A stretch of DNA of 64,000 nucleotides from Paenibacillus chibensis (GCF_004001045.1 NZ_BIMK01000007.1:372001-436000), one strand, 5' to 3'; positions 38,424 to 48,171 are shown, numbered from the stretch's first letter. Numbers and translations: made by a program. The notes: generated by a model not told the origin, from the sequence alone.

Positions 38424-39857
38424 TCATGCGTTCGTATCGCTGCTGTACACCTCGAAGGCCGAAAGATTCGGCCACCAGCGGGATTCGGTAATGTTCAGGC
38501 GCAGGTAGCGGCTGCGGACGGCGTCAAAGCCGCATATCTTCTTGTAACCGACGACGGTTCCGTTATAAATCGTTGTCCATACGCCGTTAACCTGGCATTC
38601 GAGCGTGAAGCGCTCGATCCGTTGGCTGTAGCGGTACTCCTGCAGAATGACGCGGTCGAAGGTCTGTTCTTCACCCAGATCAAGCTCGATCACGGCCTGC
38701 TCTGTCCCTTTTGCCGGTGCCCAGAACGTGTCGCGGTCTCCATCCACCGTATGTTCCGGCCCGTGCCCTTCCGCCACTTCGGACGCGCTGGCCGATGCGC
38801 CGGACGCCAGATTGACGCTGTATCTGCGCCGGATGGCATCACCAAGCTCCCGCAGCCGAAGCACGTCATTCTCGTGAATCAGCCCGCGGCGGTCCGGCGG
38901 CAAGTTCAGCAGGAACGTCGCATTGCCGCCGACGGAGCCCTCATACACATGCAGAAGCTCCTCCAACGATTTCACTTTGTCATCCTCCGACGCATGATAG
39001 AACCATCCGGGACGGATCGATGTATTGACCTCTGCCGGGTACCAGACGAGATTACGCGCCTCGCTGATGACGTTCCTGCTGCCCAGATCCTCGTCCTCGG
39101 AGCTGAATTTGCGGGCAAACTCCCGGTCGTCCTGCTGCTGCGAATTCTCATGGATTTTCTCGTTATCCTGCAGGGATGCCGGAACGACGCTCCATTCCGA
39201 GCTCCGGCAGTGTCCCGCTTCGTTGCCGCACCAGCGGATATCCGGGCCGCATACCGAAATGCAGACCCCCGGCTGAAGCTCGCGGATCAGCGCATAATAC
39301 GCATCCCAGTCGTATACCTGGCGCTTGCCGTTCGGTCCTTCTCCGCAGGCGCCGTCGAACCAGACGCAGAAGATGTCGCCATATCCGGTGAGAAGCTCCC
39401 GCAGCTGGTTTTTAAAATATTCGTTATATACATCCGAGTCCCCGTACGTCGGCTCATGCCGGTCCCATGGGGAAAGGTAAATGCCAAACTTGATTCCGCC
39501 CCTGCGGCACGCATCGGATACTTCCCGAACCACATCCCCTTGTCCGTCCTTCCATGGGCTGTTCTTGACCGAATGCTCCGTATACGCGCTTGGCCATAGA
39601 CAGAAGCCGTCATGATGCTTGCAGGTCAATATCAGCCCTTTCATGCCGGCTGCCTTCACCGCCTCCACCCACTGATCCGAGTCCAGTTGGGCAGGATTAA
39701 AAATCTGAGGGTCCTCTTTGCCCGTCCCCCACTCCTCATCGGTATATGTATTCACCGTAAAATGAATAAACGAATAAAATTCCATTTCCTGCACCGACAG
39801 CTGCCTTTTCGTCGGTTTCACCTGCGCCGCATACTGAATATGTTCATTCACATTCAT
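38424..39857 (-). CDS. Alpha-L-fucosidase (GH29) with C-terminal F5/8C-type domain
   Basis: A 477-residue retaining glycosidase releasing alpha-L-fucose. The barrel shows KHHDGFCLW (79-87), the nucleophile in VWFDGACGEGPNG (Asp168) and GIYLSPWDRHEPTYG. From about residue 350 a discoidin/CBM32-like domain follows (SASEVAEGHGPEHTVDGDRDTFWAPAKG...RYLRLNITE). There is no signal peptide, so it should act in the cytoplasm on imported fuco-oligosaccharides. It is the last gene of the locus with an ABC importer and AraC regulator, 96 bases after the binding protein. The sequence resembles the alpha-1,3/1,4-specific GH29 subgroup, which is tentative. Confidence 0.92.
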   Translation of the reverse strand: MNVNEHIQYAAQVKPTKRQLSVQEMEFYSFIHFTVNTYTDEEWGTGKEDPQIFNPAQLDSDQWVEAVKAAGMKGLILTCKHHDGFCLWPSAYTEHSVKNSPWKDGQGDVVREVSDACRRGGIKFGIYLSPWDRHEPTYGDSDVYNEYFKNQLRELLTGYGDIFCVWFDGACGEGPNGKRQVYDWDAYYALIRELQPGVCISVCGPDIRWCGNEAGHCRSSEWSVVPASLQDNEKIHENSQQQDDREFARKFSSEDEDLGSRNVISEARNLVWYPAEVNTSIRPGWFYHASEDDKVKSLEELLHVYEGSVGGNATFLLNLPPDRRGLIHENDVLRLRELGDAIRRRYSVNLASGASASASEVAEGHGPEHTVDGDRDTFWAPAKGTEQAVIELDLGEEQTFDRVILQEYRYSQRIERFTLECQVNGVWTTIYNGTVVGYKKICGFDAVRSRYLRLNITESRWWPNLSAFEVYSSDTNA

Positions 39858-39953
39858 CGCTGAATCCTCCCCTTTGCATGCCTGTTGTATTCTATTAACA
39901 TTCTGTCAGAAAAACAGGATACCTGCCGGTTGACGCAGGTATCCTTAACATTA

Positions 39954-41588
39954 TTATTTCTGAAGCGCCTTCTGGTAAATCGCCAAATACTGTTCCAGCT
40001 GGAGACCCTTGAATCCGGCAATATAGCTGTCCCAATCCTTGTCGATATCCTTGTTGCCCGTCACGAATTGGGCAAGACTCGACTTGACGTAGTCGGAGAG
40101 CGTCTTTTGCATTTGAGCTACCGTGAGCGCATCCGCGGGGTCTACGAAGGTATCAGACGGGTATACGACTTCCGGCTTGGCGAACGGTTCGTATTTTTTG
40201 GCGGACAACCAGAGACGGTATTCGTACGCTCCATTAGCCAGCGGATCGGCTGGCGCAACGAACGATTCGCGAATGGAATTCAGCATCTGCATCGTGCCCA
40301 GCTGCCACCAGTAGTCATCCGGTTTCGTCTCTCCGCCTGCTGGCGCCGTTTTGGCGATAACCTCGTATTTGGCAGGCTTTCCGTTATAATCAAGCTGGCC
40401 GTCGGCCGCCTTTTTCCACCCTTCTCCTTCAAAGCCCCAGGACTGCATGACCGTTCCTTCTTCAGACCAGAGGAAGTCGGCCAGCTTCATCGCCGCAATT
40501 TGTTGTTCCTTCGTTGCCTTATTCGTAATGACGAACTGTCCATCGCCTGCTCCTACGCTATATCCGGTCAGCTGCACGCCGTCCGGTCCTTTCAGGGGCG
40601 GAACGACGTCGTAATCCTTATGCCTTGGATGGGCATCGTCCACGGCGAAAACGCTGCTGATCAACGCGTAGCTGACAGCCCCGACGGCAGCATCGGGCTT
40701 GTTGGCCATCTGCTTGACCGCATCATTGTTCTGTGTAAAGACGCCTTTGTCCATCAACCCGTCGGCAAACAGCTTCCGCAGGTATTTCAGCCCTTCCTTC
40801 CATTCGGCCTGGGCCGGCGAGAAGATGACCTTGCCGTCCTTCACGCTCAAATAATCCGATCCGTTGTCATAAATAAAGGCATTCATCAGGAATGAATCGA
40901 CACCGCCGCCCCAGACATTGTCCGAGGTGGACGTCGTGAACGGTACCTCGTCCGCCTTGCCGTTGCCGTTCGGGTCCTTTTCTTTGAACGCTTTCAGCAC
41001 GTTGTAAAACTCTTCCGTCGTTGTCGGCATCTGCAAGCCAAGCTTTTTCAGCCAATCCGTATTGATCCACATTCTCTGCCCGTACGTGCAATGCAGACAT
41101 TCGTTCAGCTTGGGCAGCGCATAGATATTGCCGTCCGGAGCCACCATCCCATGCTTCAGGTAAGTCACGCTGTCCATCGCCTGTTTGATATGGGGCGCAT
41201 ATTGATCGATCAGTTCGTTTAACGGGAGAAACGCGCCCTGCTGTCCGTACTTAATCTGATCCGCTTTGGATATGCCGGCGTTCATTATGACGGCGGGATA
41301 GTCCCCGCTGGCCAGAAGAAGCAGCTTCTTGTCTCCAAAGGCGGCATCCGGAACGGTGTTCCAGTCGAATTTGATATTCAGTTTCTGCTCGATAAATTTG
41401 GATAGCTTGTTGACTTGCAGGTTTTCAATGCCCACATTTTGCGGCGCAAATACACTCAGGGTAACCGGCTGGTTCGGATCGGCGGTAGCTCCCGCATCCT
41501 CCTGTTTGTTCTGGGAACTGCCGCACGCAGATAACACAAGCGCAAAAATCATCATGATACTGATTCCGATGAATGCCCGTTTTTTCAA
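39954..41588 (-). CDS. ABC transporter extracellular solute-binding lipoprotein
   Basis: A 544-residue lipoprotein: signal peptide with lipobox LSAC (Cys22), Gly-Ser-rich spacer, then a long binding domain (VTLSVFAPQNVGIENLQVNKL...; WINTDWLKKLGLQMPTTTEEFYNVLKAFKEKDPNGNGKADEVPFTTS). The calcium-loop-like DPNGNGKADE and the ~540-residue length match the LplA/YtcQ type common in Paenibacillus. It captures a sugar, probably a fucosylated oligosaccharide given the fucosidase next to it. It follows the permeases by 132 bases. The ATPase is not encoded here; such systems usually share an MsmX-type ATPase. Confidence 0.92.
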   Translation of the reverse strand: MKKRAFIGISIMMIFALVLSACGSSQNKQEDAGATADPNQPVTLSVFAPQNVGIENLQVNKLSKFIEQKLNIKFDWNTVPDAAFGDKKLLLLASGDYPAVIMNAGISKADQIKYGQQGAFLPLNELIDQYAPHIKQAMDSVTYLKHGMVAPDGNIYALPKLNECLHCTYGQRMWINTDWLKKLGLQMPTTTEEFYNVLKAFKEKDPNGNGKADEVPFTTSTSDNVWGGGVDSFLMNAFIYDNGSDYLSVKDGKVIFSPAQAEWKEGLKYLRKLFADGLMDKGVFTQNNDAVKQMANKPDAAVGAVSYALISSVFAVDDAHPRHKDYDVVPPLKGPDGVQLTGYSVGAGDGQFVITNKATKEQQIAAMKLADFLWSEEGTVMQSWGFEGEGWKKAADGQLDYNGKPAKYEVIAKTAPAGGETKPDDYWWQLGTMQMLNSIRESFVAPADPLANGAYEYRLWLSAKKYEPFAKPEVVYPSDTFVDPADALTVAQMQKTLSDYVKSSLAQFVTGNKDIDKDWDSYIAGFKGLQLEQYLAIYQKALQK

Positions 41589-41720
41589 AGAAACTCCTCC
41601 TTATTTGACGATGGAATTCAATTTGCCCCCTTGGATCAGGCTTGTTCTTTATGCTTTGCGGTTCGTTTTCTCGCACCCCCTTAACGAAATTCCATATTCG
41701 GTATGATCTTGGTTCATCGC

Positions 41721-42614
41721 TTAGCCCTTTAAGGACCCGATCATAACCCCTTTGACGAAATGCTTTTGGACGAAGGGATAGATAATCAGGACCGGAGCGC
41801 TCGATACCACGATCAGGGAATATTTAAGCAAATCCTTCAGTCCCTGCTGGACAAGCAGGCTGTCCACGTTCGTCAGCATATCGGAATTTTCCGAATTCAG
41901 GATCAGAATGTTGCGCAGGAAAATTTGCAGAGGGAACATGCTGCTGTCCTTCAAATAAATCAGTGCGTTAAAGTACGCATTCCAGTGTCCCACGGCGTAC
42001 ATCAGAAACAGCACGGCCAGAATCGGCTTGGATAGCGGCAGCACGATCCGCAGGAAAAATCTCATGTCGCTGCACCCGTCCATCTCGGCCGCTTCCGCCA
42101 ATTCATCCGGCAATGACTGAAAGAACGTTCGCGCAATGATCACCTGGAATACGGCCAGCGCTCCAGGGATAATCATCGCCCATCTCGTATTGACCATGCC
42201 CAGGGATTTGACCAGGAGATAATTGGGGATCAGTCCCCCGTCGAAAAACATCGTGAAGACGATCAGAATCATAATCAGACCACGCCCGTAGAACGTTTTT
42301 CGGGCCAGCGGATAAGCCAGCATGACGGTAAACGTCACATTGACCAGCGTCCCGACGACGGTATAAAAAAGCGAGTTGCCGAAGCCGACGAGAATGTCGG
42401 CGTTTTGAAAAACGGCCTTGTAGCCAACCAAGCTGAAATTCACCGGCCATAGCCATACTTTGCCCGAGGTGACGGCGCTGGGCGAGCTGAAGGAAGCGCT
42501 TAAAATATGCAGCAGCGGAAACAGGATCAAGATCAGCACCATCGACAGAAAAATATAGACGATGCCCAGAAACAGCCTGTCGGTAACCGATTCCCTGATA
42601 GTCATTCGATTCAA
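41721..42614 (-). CDS. Carbohydrate ABC transporter permease (LplC/YtcP-like)
   Basis: A 297-residue membrane subunit with six transmembrane segments and the EAA loop ELAEAAEMDGCSDMRFFLRIVLPLSKP that contacts the ATPase. It ends with the family pattern VQKHFVKGVMIGSLKG. I favour the TTG start at 42612-42614 because AAGGAGGT lies 8 bases upstream; the ATG at 42635 would sit inside that site and overlap the upstream permease. Second permease of the importer. Confidence 0.92.
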   Translation of the reverse strand: MNRMTIRESVTDRLFLGIVYIFLSMVLILILFPLLHILSASFSSPSAVTSGKVWLWPVNFSLVGYKAVFQNADILVGFGNSLFYTVVGTLVNVTFTVMLAYPLARKTFYGRGLIMILIVFTMFFDGGLIPNYLLVKSLGMVNTRWAMIIPGALAVFQVIIARTFFQSLPDELAEAAEMDGCSDMRFFLRIVLPLSKPILAVLFLMYAVGHWNAYFNALIYLKDSSMFPLQIFLRNILILNSENSDMLTNVDSLLVQQGLKDLLKYSLIVVSSAPVLIIYPFVQKHFVKGVMIGSLKG

Positions 42615-42628
42615 GACGATAGACCTCC

Positions 42629-43603
42629 TTACCATAAGCTGTTGGATGATATTTTTTTGGAAATAAAATTGACCAGGACAAGCAGCACGAAGTTGATGAC
42701 TGAATTAAACAACCCGATTGCTGCCGAGAAACTGAAATTGGCTCCCAGCAAACCCACCTTGTACACATACGTCGATATGACCTCGGACGTGTTTTGGTTC
42801 AGCGGATTTTGCATCAGGTAAATTTTCTCGAAGCCAAGGCTCATCATCTGTCCCAGGTTCAGGATCAGCAGGATGACGATCACCGGAACAAGGCTGGGGA
42901 TGTCGATATGGATGATTTTTTGAAACCGGGACGCCCCGTCCACTTTCGCTGCCTCGTACAAGTCCGGATTGACGCCGGACAACGCCGCGATGTAGATAAT
43001 GGCTCCATACCCCGTAAATTGCCACACATCGGAGAAAACGTAAATCGTTTTGAAAAATCCGGCTTTGCCCATGAAATCGATCGGCTCCATCCCAAACGCT
43101 CTGAACGCATTGCTCAAGAGGCCCACATTGGGGGATAGGTTCACGATCAGGATGGACACAATGACCACCGTCGAGATGAAGTAAGGCGCGTAAGTGACCA
43201 TTTGCACCGATTTCTTGAATACCCCGTTCCGGATTTCATTAAGAGCGAGCGCCAAGATGATCGGTGCCGGAAACCCGATGGCCATGCCGTAAAGCGATAT
43301 TTCCAGCGTGTTCTTGAAATACTGCCAGAAGAACGGAACCTCGAACAGCTGTTTGAAATATTTCAGCCCGGCCCATGGACTTCCGAGAATGCCCTGCACG
43401 ACGTTGTATTCTTTAAAAGCAATGATGACGCCGAACATCGGAATGTACTTAAAAATAATGATGTAAAGCAGCGGGAGAAAGACGAGCAAATAAAACTGCC
43501 AATGCTTCATGATTTTCCGCCCTGCCCCCGTCCCAGCCCTCTTGCGGGGGGCAACCCATTCGGACGGGTTCGGCGGAACCGTTTTATTGTGAGTGACTTC
43601 CAT
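42629..43603 (-). CDS. Carbohydrate ABC transporter permease (LplB/YtcQ-partner type)
   Basis: A 324-residue membrane subunit. After a hydrophilic 30-residue tail there are six transmembrane segments, the family start FYLLVFLPLLYIIIFKYIPMFGVIIAFKEYN, and the EAA loop DLYEAAKVDGASRFQKIIHIDIPSLVPV. It is the first gene of the importer, 254 bases downstream of the AraC-type regulator. That gap carries a terminator and a direct repeat likely to be bound by the regulator. Confidence 0.92.
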   Translation of the reverse strand: MEVTHNKTVPPNPSEWVAPRKRAGTGAGRKIMKHWQFYLLVFLPLLYIIIFKYIPMFGVIIAFKEYNVVQGILGSPWAGLKYFKQLFEVPFFWQYFKNTLEISLYGMAIGFPAPIILALALNEIRNGVFKKSVQMVTYAPYFISTVVIVSILIVNLSPNVGLLSNAFRAFGMEPIDFMGKAGFFKTIYVFSDVWQFTGYGAIIYIAALSGVNPDLYEAAKVDGASRFQKIIHIDIPSLVPVIVILLILNLGQMMSLGFEKIYLMQNPLNQNTSEVISTYVYKVGLLGANFSFSAAIGLFNSVINFVLLVLVNFISKKISSNSLW

Positions 43604-43741
43604 GCCTGCCGACTCTCCTTCGCGTTTTGTTGCTTTTCATGTTAAGGGCAGGTCTCATTTCCATTCAATATGCATGTTTCGCAGAGCAAACTTATTTCCC
43701 CGGCAAGCCGGAATTCCCCCCGCAGCCTTGGGCCGGCTTCC

Positions 43742-43772
43742 CGCTAAACCTTTTTCTGCGCCAAACCTTTTT
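43742..43772 (-). promoter_or_regulatory. Direct repeat, candidate AraC-regulator site upstream of the importer operon
   Basis: Read on the minus strand, AAAAAGGTTTGGCG (43759-43772) and AAAAAGGTTTAGCG (43742-43755) differ at one base and lie 17 bases apart, facing the same way. Direct repeats about two turns or less apart are typical AraC-family half sites. No convincing -35/-10 pair is visible downstream, consistent with activator-dependent transcription. Confidence 0.5.
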
Positions 43773-43795
43773 CCAAGGGCCGGAGATGCAAAAAA

Positions 43796-43825
43796 GTCCC
43801 GCAAGGACGAGAATCCTTGCGGGAC
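43796..43825 (-). terminator. Terminator of the membrane AraC regulator gene
   Basis: Perfect 12-bp stem GTCCCGCAAGGA / TCCTTGCGGGAC (43796-43807 with 43814-43825), followed by a T-run on the minus strand. Confidence 0.9.
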
Positions 43826-43857
43826 ATACAAAGCGTTGCCTAAGCCGATCAGCCTCC

Positions 43858-46122
43858 TTAAAGCGCGGTCATGTCTTGATTTACCCCTTGGTTGACCCGT
43901 CCGATATGATCCCGGTATTCGCCCGGAGACAGGCAGACGACTTTCTTGAACATGCGTCCGAACGATATGGCGTTCACGTAACCGACCTTCTCGGCGATTT
44001 CCTGCACGGTATGATCCGTATGGGACAGCAGGTCCTTGGCACGGCCGATCCTGAGCTCGATCAGGTAATCCACGAATTTTTGACCGGTTTCCTCTTTAAA
44101 CAGTTTACTGAGCGTTTTGGAGGGCAGACTGAAACGGTCGCTTAACAAGTCGAGGCACAGATCGGGATTCGCGAAATCCCGGTCCATATACTCCCGCACC
44201 CTGCGAATCGTTTCCGAATGGTTCCGCGTCTCCTGGATCTTCTGAAGCTCGCCGTAAAATTGCTCAAGCGCTTTCTCGAAGCCCGCATCGACCTGCTCCA
44301 GCGTATCCGCCCCCTGCAGCGCCTCCTGTAAGGATGACCGTCCTCCATGTTCCCACAGCTCCTGATATTCCTTCGTCATTTTATCCATTTCGCGCCCGAT
44401 GGAGTACATCAGGTAATCCGCCAGATTCAAAATATGATCGCTGCTCAGCAAGCTCTGTTCGATGCTGCGGATCAGCGTTTTGTATTTGTCCCGCCAGTCC
44501 TCTTTTCCCAGACGGAACGACTGGGCGATCGAGTGCACCAGCTGGAAATAATCGAACATGCCTCCATGCTCTTCCTTGATGTGCTGCACGTAGAAAATAA
44601 TCCGGTTATCGCCCAGAATCATTTTATATTTCAGCGCCTGCAGCGCTTGGGAATAGGAGTCCGGTATGCCCTCCATGCCCATGGCCGTCCCGCCCGCGCC
44701 AACCGTCACAGTCAGCTTCAAATGCTCCATCACCCATATGCGGGCATGGTCCAGAATCTCCGTAACCTGCCTCTGCGGGTCCTGCTGGTCCTCCGTTTGA
44801 AGCAGCACGCCAAGGGCATCATTCGATACCCATTCGGTCCAAACGAATCCCCCATGCTCCTGAGCCGTTTCCTGAATGACGCTTTTGAGCGCGAATTTCA
44901 TCAGGTATTGGTCCTGCTGGGTAAACTGGCTGCAGAACAACGCGAATTTATCGATTTCAACGACGCAGACAACCTGCCTCTTTTCCATATCGTTCAACAG
45001 CATCGTGTCCCGCATCATCTCCCAATCCTCGGGCTTTGCCAGGTGCTGGCCTTCCATGAGCTGCTGGAACAAATACGCTTTTTTCACATGTAGATCCTCA
45101 CGATATTGCCTCTGGTAGCTGTTCGATTGCTCCAGCAGCTGATTAATCGCCGACTGCAAAAACGTAAACTCATCTTCCCCGTTCCCCTGGAGCAAGCTCG
45201 ATGCTTTCGTTTGGGAAAATTTCTGCACCTGGGTCACGATCTGTTCGATCGGCCTGTAGTTTCGCCGTGCGGCATACACGATCCAGGCCACCCCGGCGAG
45301 AATCATCAGCATCCCCAGCATGAACCAGACGTTGTACAGCTGGTTGGCCACGTTGAACCACTTTCCGTTCATCAGTCCGCTTTGGTATTCCCAGCCGGTC
45401 ACAGGTGAGATGGCACGGGAGACGGCATTTTGCCTACTCTGAGCCTCTGTAATCGGCAGCACGTCGCCGCCGCTCCGATCGAGCACATGAATATAACTTA
45501 CGTCCTGGCTGTACATGCCTTCCACCGCATCGTTAATGGCATCTGCGGATACGTTGACGACAAGGAAGCCTTGGCCGGTTTTGAGAAACGGAACCTTGAG
45601 CGCCAGGCTAACGACCCGCTTCGCTCCCTTGATGCTGAATTCCTCGAAATTCCGGACGCCCGTCCATCCGGCATCCTTTTTCTCCTGTTCAATGTACGGT
45701 TTGATAAAGGCATAGTCCGGATAATCCTGCAGGCTGGAGCTTGTCGCGCTGCTAAGAATGAAACTGTCCCGGGTCCGGACGAGATAGACGGAGTCAACCA
45801 GGGGATAAGCGTTCTTGAAATTGTTGATGAATTCCACGAGTTTGATGTTCAGGTAATAATCGCTTTGGGTTCCGTTTTTGTAAAACGAGGATATATCCGT
45901 GTTTTTCAGCATTTCCGTCATCAGCATCTGCTCGATGGTTTTGAGCGACGAATCGATCGAGCTCATGGCCTGCAAAAGGAGGGTTTCATTGGCTTTCACG
46001 GCCTCCTTGCGGCTCTGGTCGCTAAGAAGCTGGAAGAAGACGAAAAAAATAAAGGAAATAACGATAAAAAAAGCGGGCATGTAAGAGAATAATTGACGGT
46101 AAAACCATTTGCGGTTCCTCAC
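43858..46122 (-). CDS. Membrane-anchored AraC-family regulator (YtdP-like) of the fucoside importer
   Basis: A 754-residue one-protein sensor-regulator. TM1 (about 14-34), an extracellular sensor of about 240 residues (dCACHE-like: AYPLVDSVYLVRTRDSFILSS...), TM2 (about 268-288), a HAMP-like linker, a cytoplasmic region, and C-terminal AraC helix-turn-helices (LCLDLLSDRFSLPSKTLSKLFKEETGQKFVDYL; TVQEIAEKVGYVNAISFGRMFKKVVCLSPGEYR). Proteins of this layout sit beside LplABC-type importers in Bacillus (ytdP-ytcQ-ytcP) and activate them on sensing the sugar outside the cell. It has its own promoter with a cre-like site and its own terminator. Confidence 0.9.
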   Translation of the reverse strand: MRNRKWFYRQLFSYMPAFFIVISFIFFVFFQLLSDQSRKEAVKANETLLLQAMSSIDSSLKTIEQMLMTEMLKNTDISSFYKNGTQSDYYLNIKLVEFINNFKNAYPLVDSVYLVRTRDSFILSSATSSSLQDYPDYAFIKPYIEQEKKDAGWTGVRNFEEFSIKGAKRVVSLALKVPFLKTGQGFLVVNVSADAINDAVEGMYSQDVSYIHVLDRSGGDVLPITEAQSRQNAVSRAISPVTGWEYQSGLMNGKWFNVANQLYNVWFMLGMLMILAGVAWIVYAARRNYRPIEQIVTQVQKFSQTKASSLLQGNGEDEFTFLQSAINQLLEQSNSYQRQYREDLHVKKAYLFQQLMEGQHLAKPEDWEMMRDTMLLNDMEKRQVVCVVEIDKFALFCSQFTQQDQYLMKFALKSVIQETAQEHGGFVWTEWVSNDALGVLLQTEDQQDPQRQVTEILDHARIWVMEHLKLTVTVGAGGTAMGMEGIPDSYSQALQALKYKMILGDNRIIFYVQHIKEEHGGMFDYFQLVHSIAQSFRLGKEDWRDKYKTLIRSIEQSLLSSDHILNLADYLMYSIGREMDKMTKEYQELWEHGGRSSLQEALQGADTLEQVDAGFEKALEQFYGELQKIQETRNHSETIRRVREYMDRDFANPDLCLDLLSDRFSLPSKTLSKLFKEETGQKFVDYLIELRIGRAKDLLSHTDHTVQEIAEKVGYVNAISFGRMFKKVVCLSPGEYRDHIGRVNQGVNQDMTAL

Positions 46123-46208
46123 CGGCTTCCTCCTTTCGCACGATCAGACACGTTCGTAAACAACCTCGGCTTATGCGAAAATATCACTGCATGATAGGGC
46201 AACCCCGA

Positions 46209-46244
46209 ATAAAACGCTTACATTTACATGTGCATATTATAGCA
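46209..46244 (-). promoter_or_regulatory. Extended -10 promoter with a downstream cre-like site
   Basis: On the minus strand TGC-TATAAT (46236-46244) is a perfect -10 with the TGN extension; the -35 is poor. ATAAAACGCTTACA at 46209-46222, just past the expected start of transcription, matches the CcpA cre consensus TGWAANCGNTNWCA except in its first two bases. A cre there would block elongation when glucose is present. Confidence 0.55.
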
Positions 46245-46356
46245 TTCCAATCCCTGGAATTCATTAGTGCCAAAGTACGCAAATCCATCCCCGACCTGTT
46301 ACACGCGCTTAGTCCCGCGAGCTGGTTCTCCATGGTAACATCAAATGTAAAATGAA

Positions 46357-46389
46357 AAACGCCGCAGACCAGGTTAATGGCCTACGGCG
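46357..46389 (-). terminator. Terminator of the OPT/DUF917 cluster
   Basis: Imperfect stem CGCCGCAGACC / GGCCTACGGCG followed on the minus strand by TTTTCATTTT, 30 bases past the stop codon of the M29-like peptidase gene. Confidence 0.65.
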
Positions 46390-46418
46390 CGGGTCCGTGT
46401 TCCGGTTTCCCCTGGCGC

Positions 46419-47372
46419 TTATTTGTTGAGCAATTCTCCGTTTTTCATGATGGGCTGATCGTCGAGATAGACATCCGGCTTGCCGACGACGCAGTCCAGA
46501 TGAACACCTGCCGCGACCGTACCGCCAAACGTGTTGTTGCTGCCGAAGGCGACATGGATTGTGCCATACACCTTTTCATCCTCCAGGACAACGCCCGTGA
46601 TTCTTGCCTTCTCGTTCGTGCCGATGCCGAATTCCCCCAGCAGCCTGCCATCGCCATCCCCCAGCATTTGCAGGAGCTTGACCCCTTCTTCCCCGCCTTC
46701 AGTGGCAACAAGACGTCCGTTTTCGACGCTAAGCACGATCGGTCCCGCCAGTTTGCCGATGCCGGCAATCGATCCATCCACAACGATCTGACCTGAGGCC
46801 GTGCCCTCCACCGGCGCAATGTATGCTTCACCCGAAGGCAAGTTGCCCGACTGCCCGGGCTCCACGTACATGCCAGTGCTCGGTACGCCGTCGCGGCCAT
46901 CGATGGAAAATTCGAGTGAGCGTCCGTCTTTTTCAATCCGTACTTTGCGGCTTTGCGTCAGCAGCCCGGTCACCTTTTCCGTAAGAGCCTTCACCTGCGT
47001 GTAATCGGCAGCGATAGCCCCTTCCAGGAACATATCCTCCGTGATGCCCGGCATCGTCGCTAAACGCGCACCGGCTGCAGCCGCTTGTTTGCGGGCCTGC
47101 GTATGGGTCAGCGAGTGCTTCGTGATGCAGACGACGGCCTGCGCGGCAGCCATCGCTCTAGAAACAGCCTCCGGAGGTTCTTCCCCGGACTTGCTCCGCT
47201 CCTTCATCACCATCAGCATCGCTTCAGCGCCAATACGCTTTCCGGCTTCGTATAGGGATTCCGCAAGCTCTTTTTTCGTATCGTCGGAGACGACGAGGAA
47301 CGTTTCTCCCGCTTTGAGCGCGAGGCAATCCGCGAGGGTGTTCATGCTGATTCCAACAATTTTTTCATTCAT
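46419..47372 (-). CDS. M29-like aminopeptidase family protein (COG2309)
   Basis: A 317-residue cytoplasmic protein of the aminopeptidase T-like family, which also contains the NicX dioxygenase. Likely metal ligands: GEFGIGTNEKAR (Glu), VYGTIHVAFGSNNTFGG (His) and AAGVHLDCVVGKPDVYLD (His, Asp). At ~317 residues it is shorter than true M29 peptidases (~410), as usual for this branch. Last gene of the cluster, 53 bases after aroM-like. Peptidase action is the default family inference, not shown by sequence. Confidence 0.8.
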   Translation of the reverse strand: MNEKIVGISMNTLADCLALKAGETFLVVSDDTKKELAESLYEAGKRIGAEAMLMVMKERSKSGEEPPEAVSRAMAAAQAVVCITKHSLTHTQARKQAAAAGARLATMPGITEDMFLEGAIAADYTQVKALTEKVTGLLTQSRKVRIEKDGRSLEFSIDGRDGVPSTGMYVEPGQSGNLPSGEAYIAPVEGTASGQIVVDGSIAGIGKLAGPIVLSVENGRLVATEGGEEGVKLLQMLGDGDGRLLGEFGIGTNEKARITGVVLEDEKVYGTIHVAFGSNNTFGGTVAAGVHLDCVVGKPDVYLDDQPIMKNGELLNK

Positions 47373-47425
47373 TTTTACGTCAGCTTCCTTTCATTTCTTG
47401 TCTGCATATTCTGCATTGAACCTAT

Positions 47426-48097
47426 CTATATCATTTCAGATACGATTTTAGCCATTATCGCATTCGACAGGATCACGGGCAAGCCCGACGCCTCGGCCAC
47501 CAGCGACCGTGCCTTCTCCGTGTAGCCCATGCAATCCAGCAGAATAAGATCCACCTTGTCCTTCAGCTCGTTGGCGGCCGCCTGGAAACTCTCCGGATCC
47601 AAAATATAAGGAGAAGCCACGGCAAATTCCGGATAAAGGCCATGCGGCTCATATTTCGGCTTCAGGCTTGTCTTTTGTTCTTCAAGCGGAACGATGACGC
47701 CCAGTCTTCTGCCTCCGACCATCGCCTTAACAGCGGGAGGAATGATGTGATCCGGCTCGATCAAATACGCGTTTTTAGCATGAAGCCCCGGAAATACGCC
47801 TGTACACAGCAGCAGAATGTTCTGGATGCCCTCGAGCTCCATATCGTAAATTTTCTTTTGCAAAATAGGCTGGATTTTGCTTCTCCCCATCACGATGGAG
47901 CTGCCGTCCGACAGCCGCGAGGTTAACGTGTACGCCTCCCGGTCCGGCAACAAATGAGCGTCGATGTAATCCTTCGTTAAGCCGTCCAGCACGCCCGCCT
48001 GAACCAGCTCCACCCGCGGCGGCAGATGATCCTCCAGAATTGGCGTCACGTCCTTGCGCGGCGCTTGGCCAATCGTAATCGCTCCAAGTTTCGTCAC
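47426..48097 (-). CDS. AroM family protein
   Basis: A 223-residue protein of the AroM family, named from a gene beside E. coli aroL but of unknown function. Motifs: KLGAITIGQAPRKDVTPIL at the start, QAGVLDGLT, ILLLCTGVFPGL and VDLILLDCMGYTEKAR. The paired Cys-Thr-Gly and Cys-Met-Gly loops recall the Asp/Glu/hydantoin racemase fold, so it may be a distant relative of the racemase in the same cluster. The start is GTG (48095-48097) with GAGGGAGG 9 bases upstream. A strong terminator hairpin separates it from the gene upstream. Confidence 0.87.
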   Translation of the reverse strand: MTKLGAITIGQAPRKDVTPILEDHLPPRVELVQAGVLDGLTKDYIDAHLLPDREAYTLTSRLSDGSSIVMGRSKIQPILQKKIYDMELEGIQNILLLCTGVFPGLHAKNAYLIEPDHIIPPAVKAMVGGRRLGVIVPLEEQKTSLKPKYEPHGLYPEFAVASPYILDPESFQAAANELKDKVDLILLDCMGYTEKARSLVAEASGLPVILSNAIMAKIVSEMI

Positions 48098-48171
48098 TTC
48101 CGTGTTCCTCCCTCCGCATATTCGCATGCATCCATGCATGACCGCAAGCTCTCCCCGCTCTCTCTGCTGCC

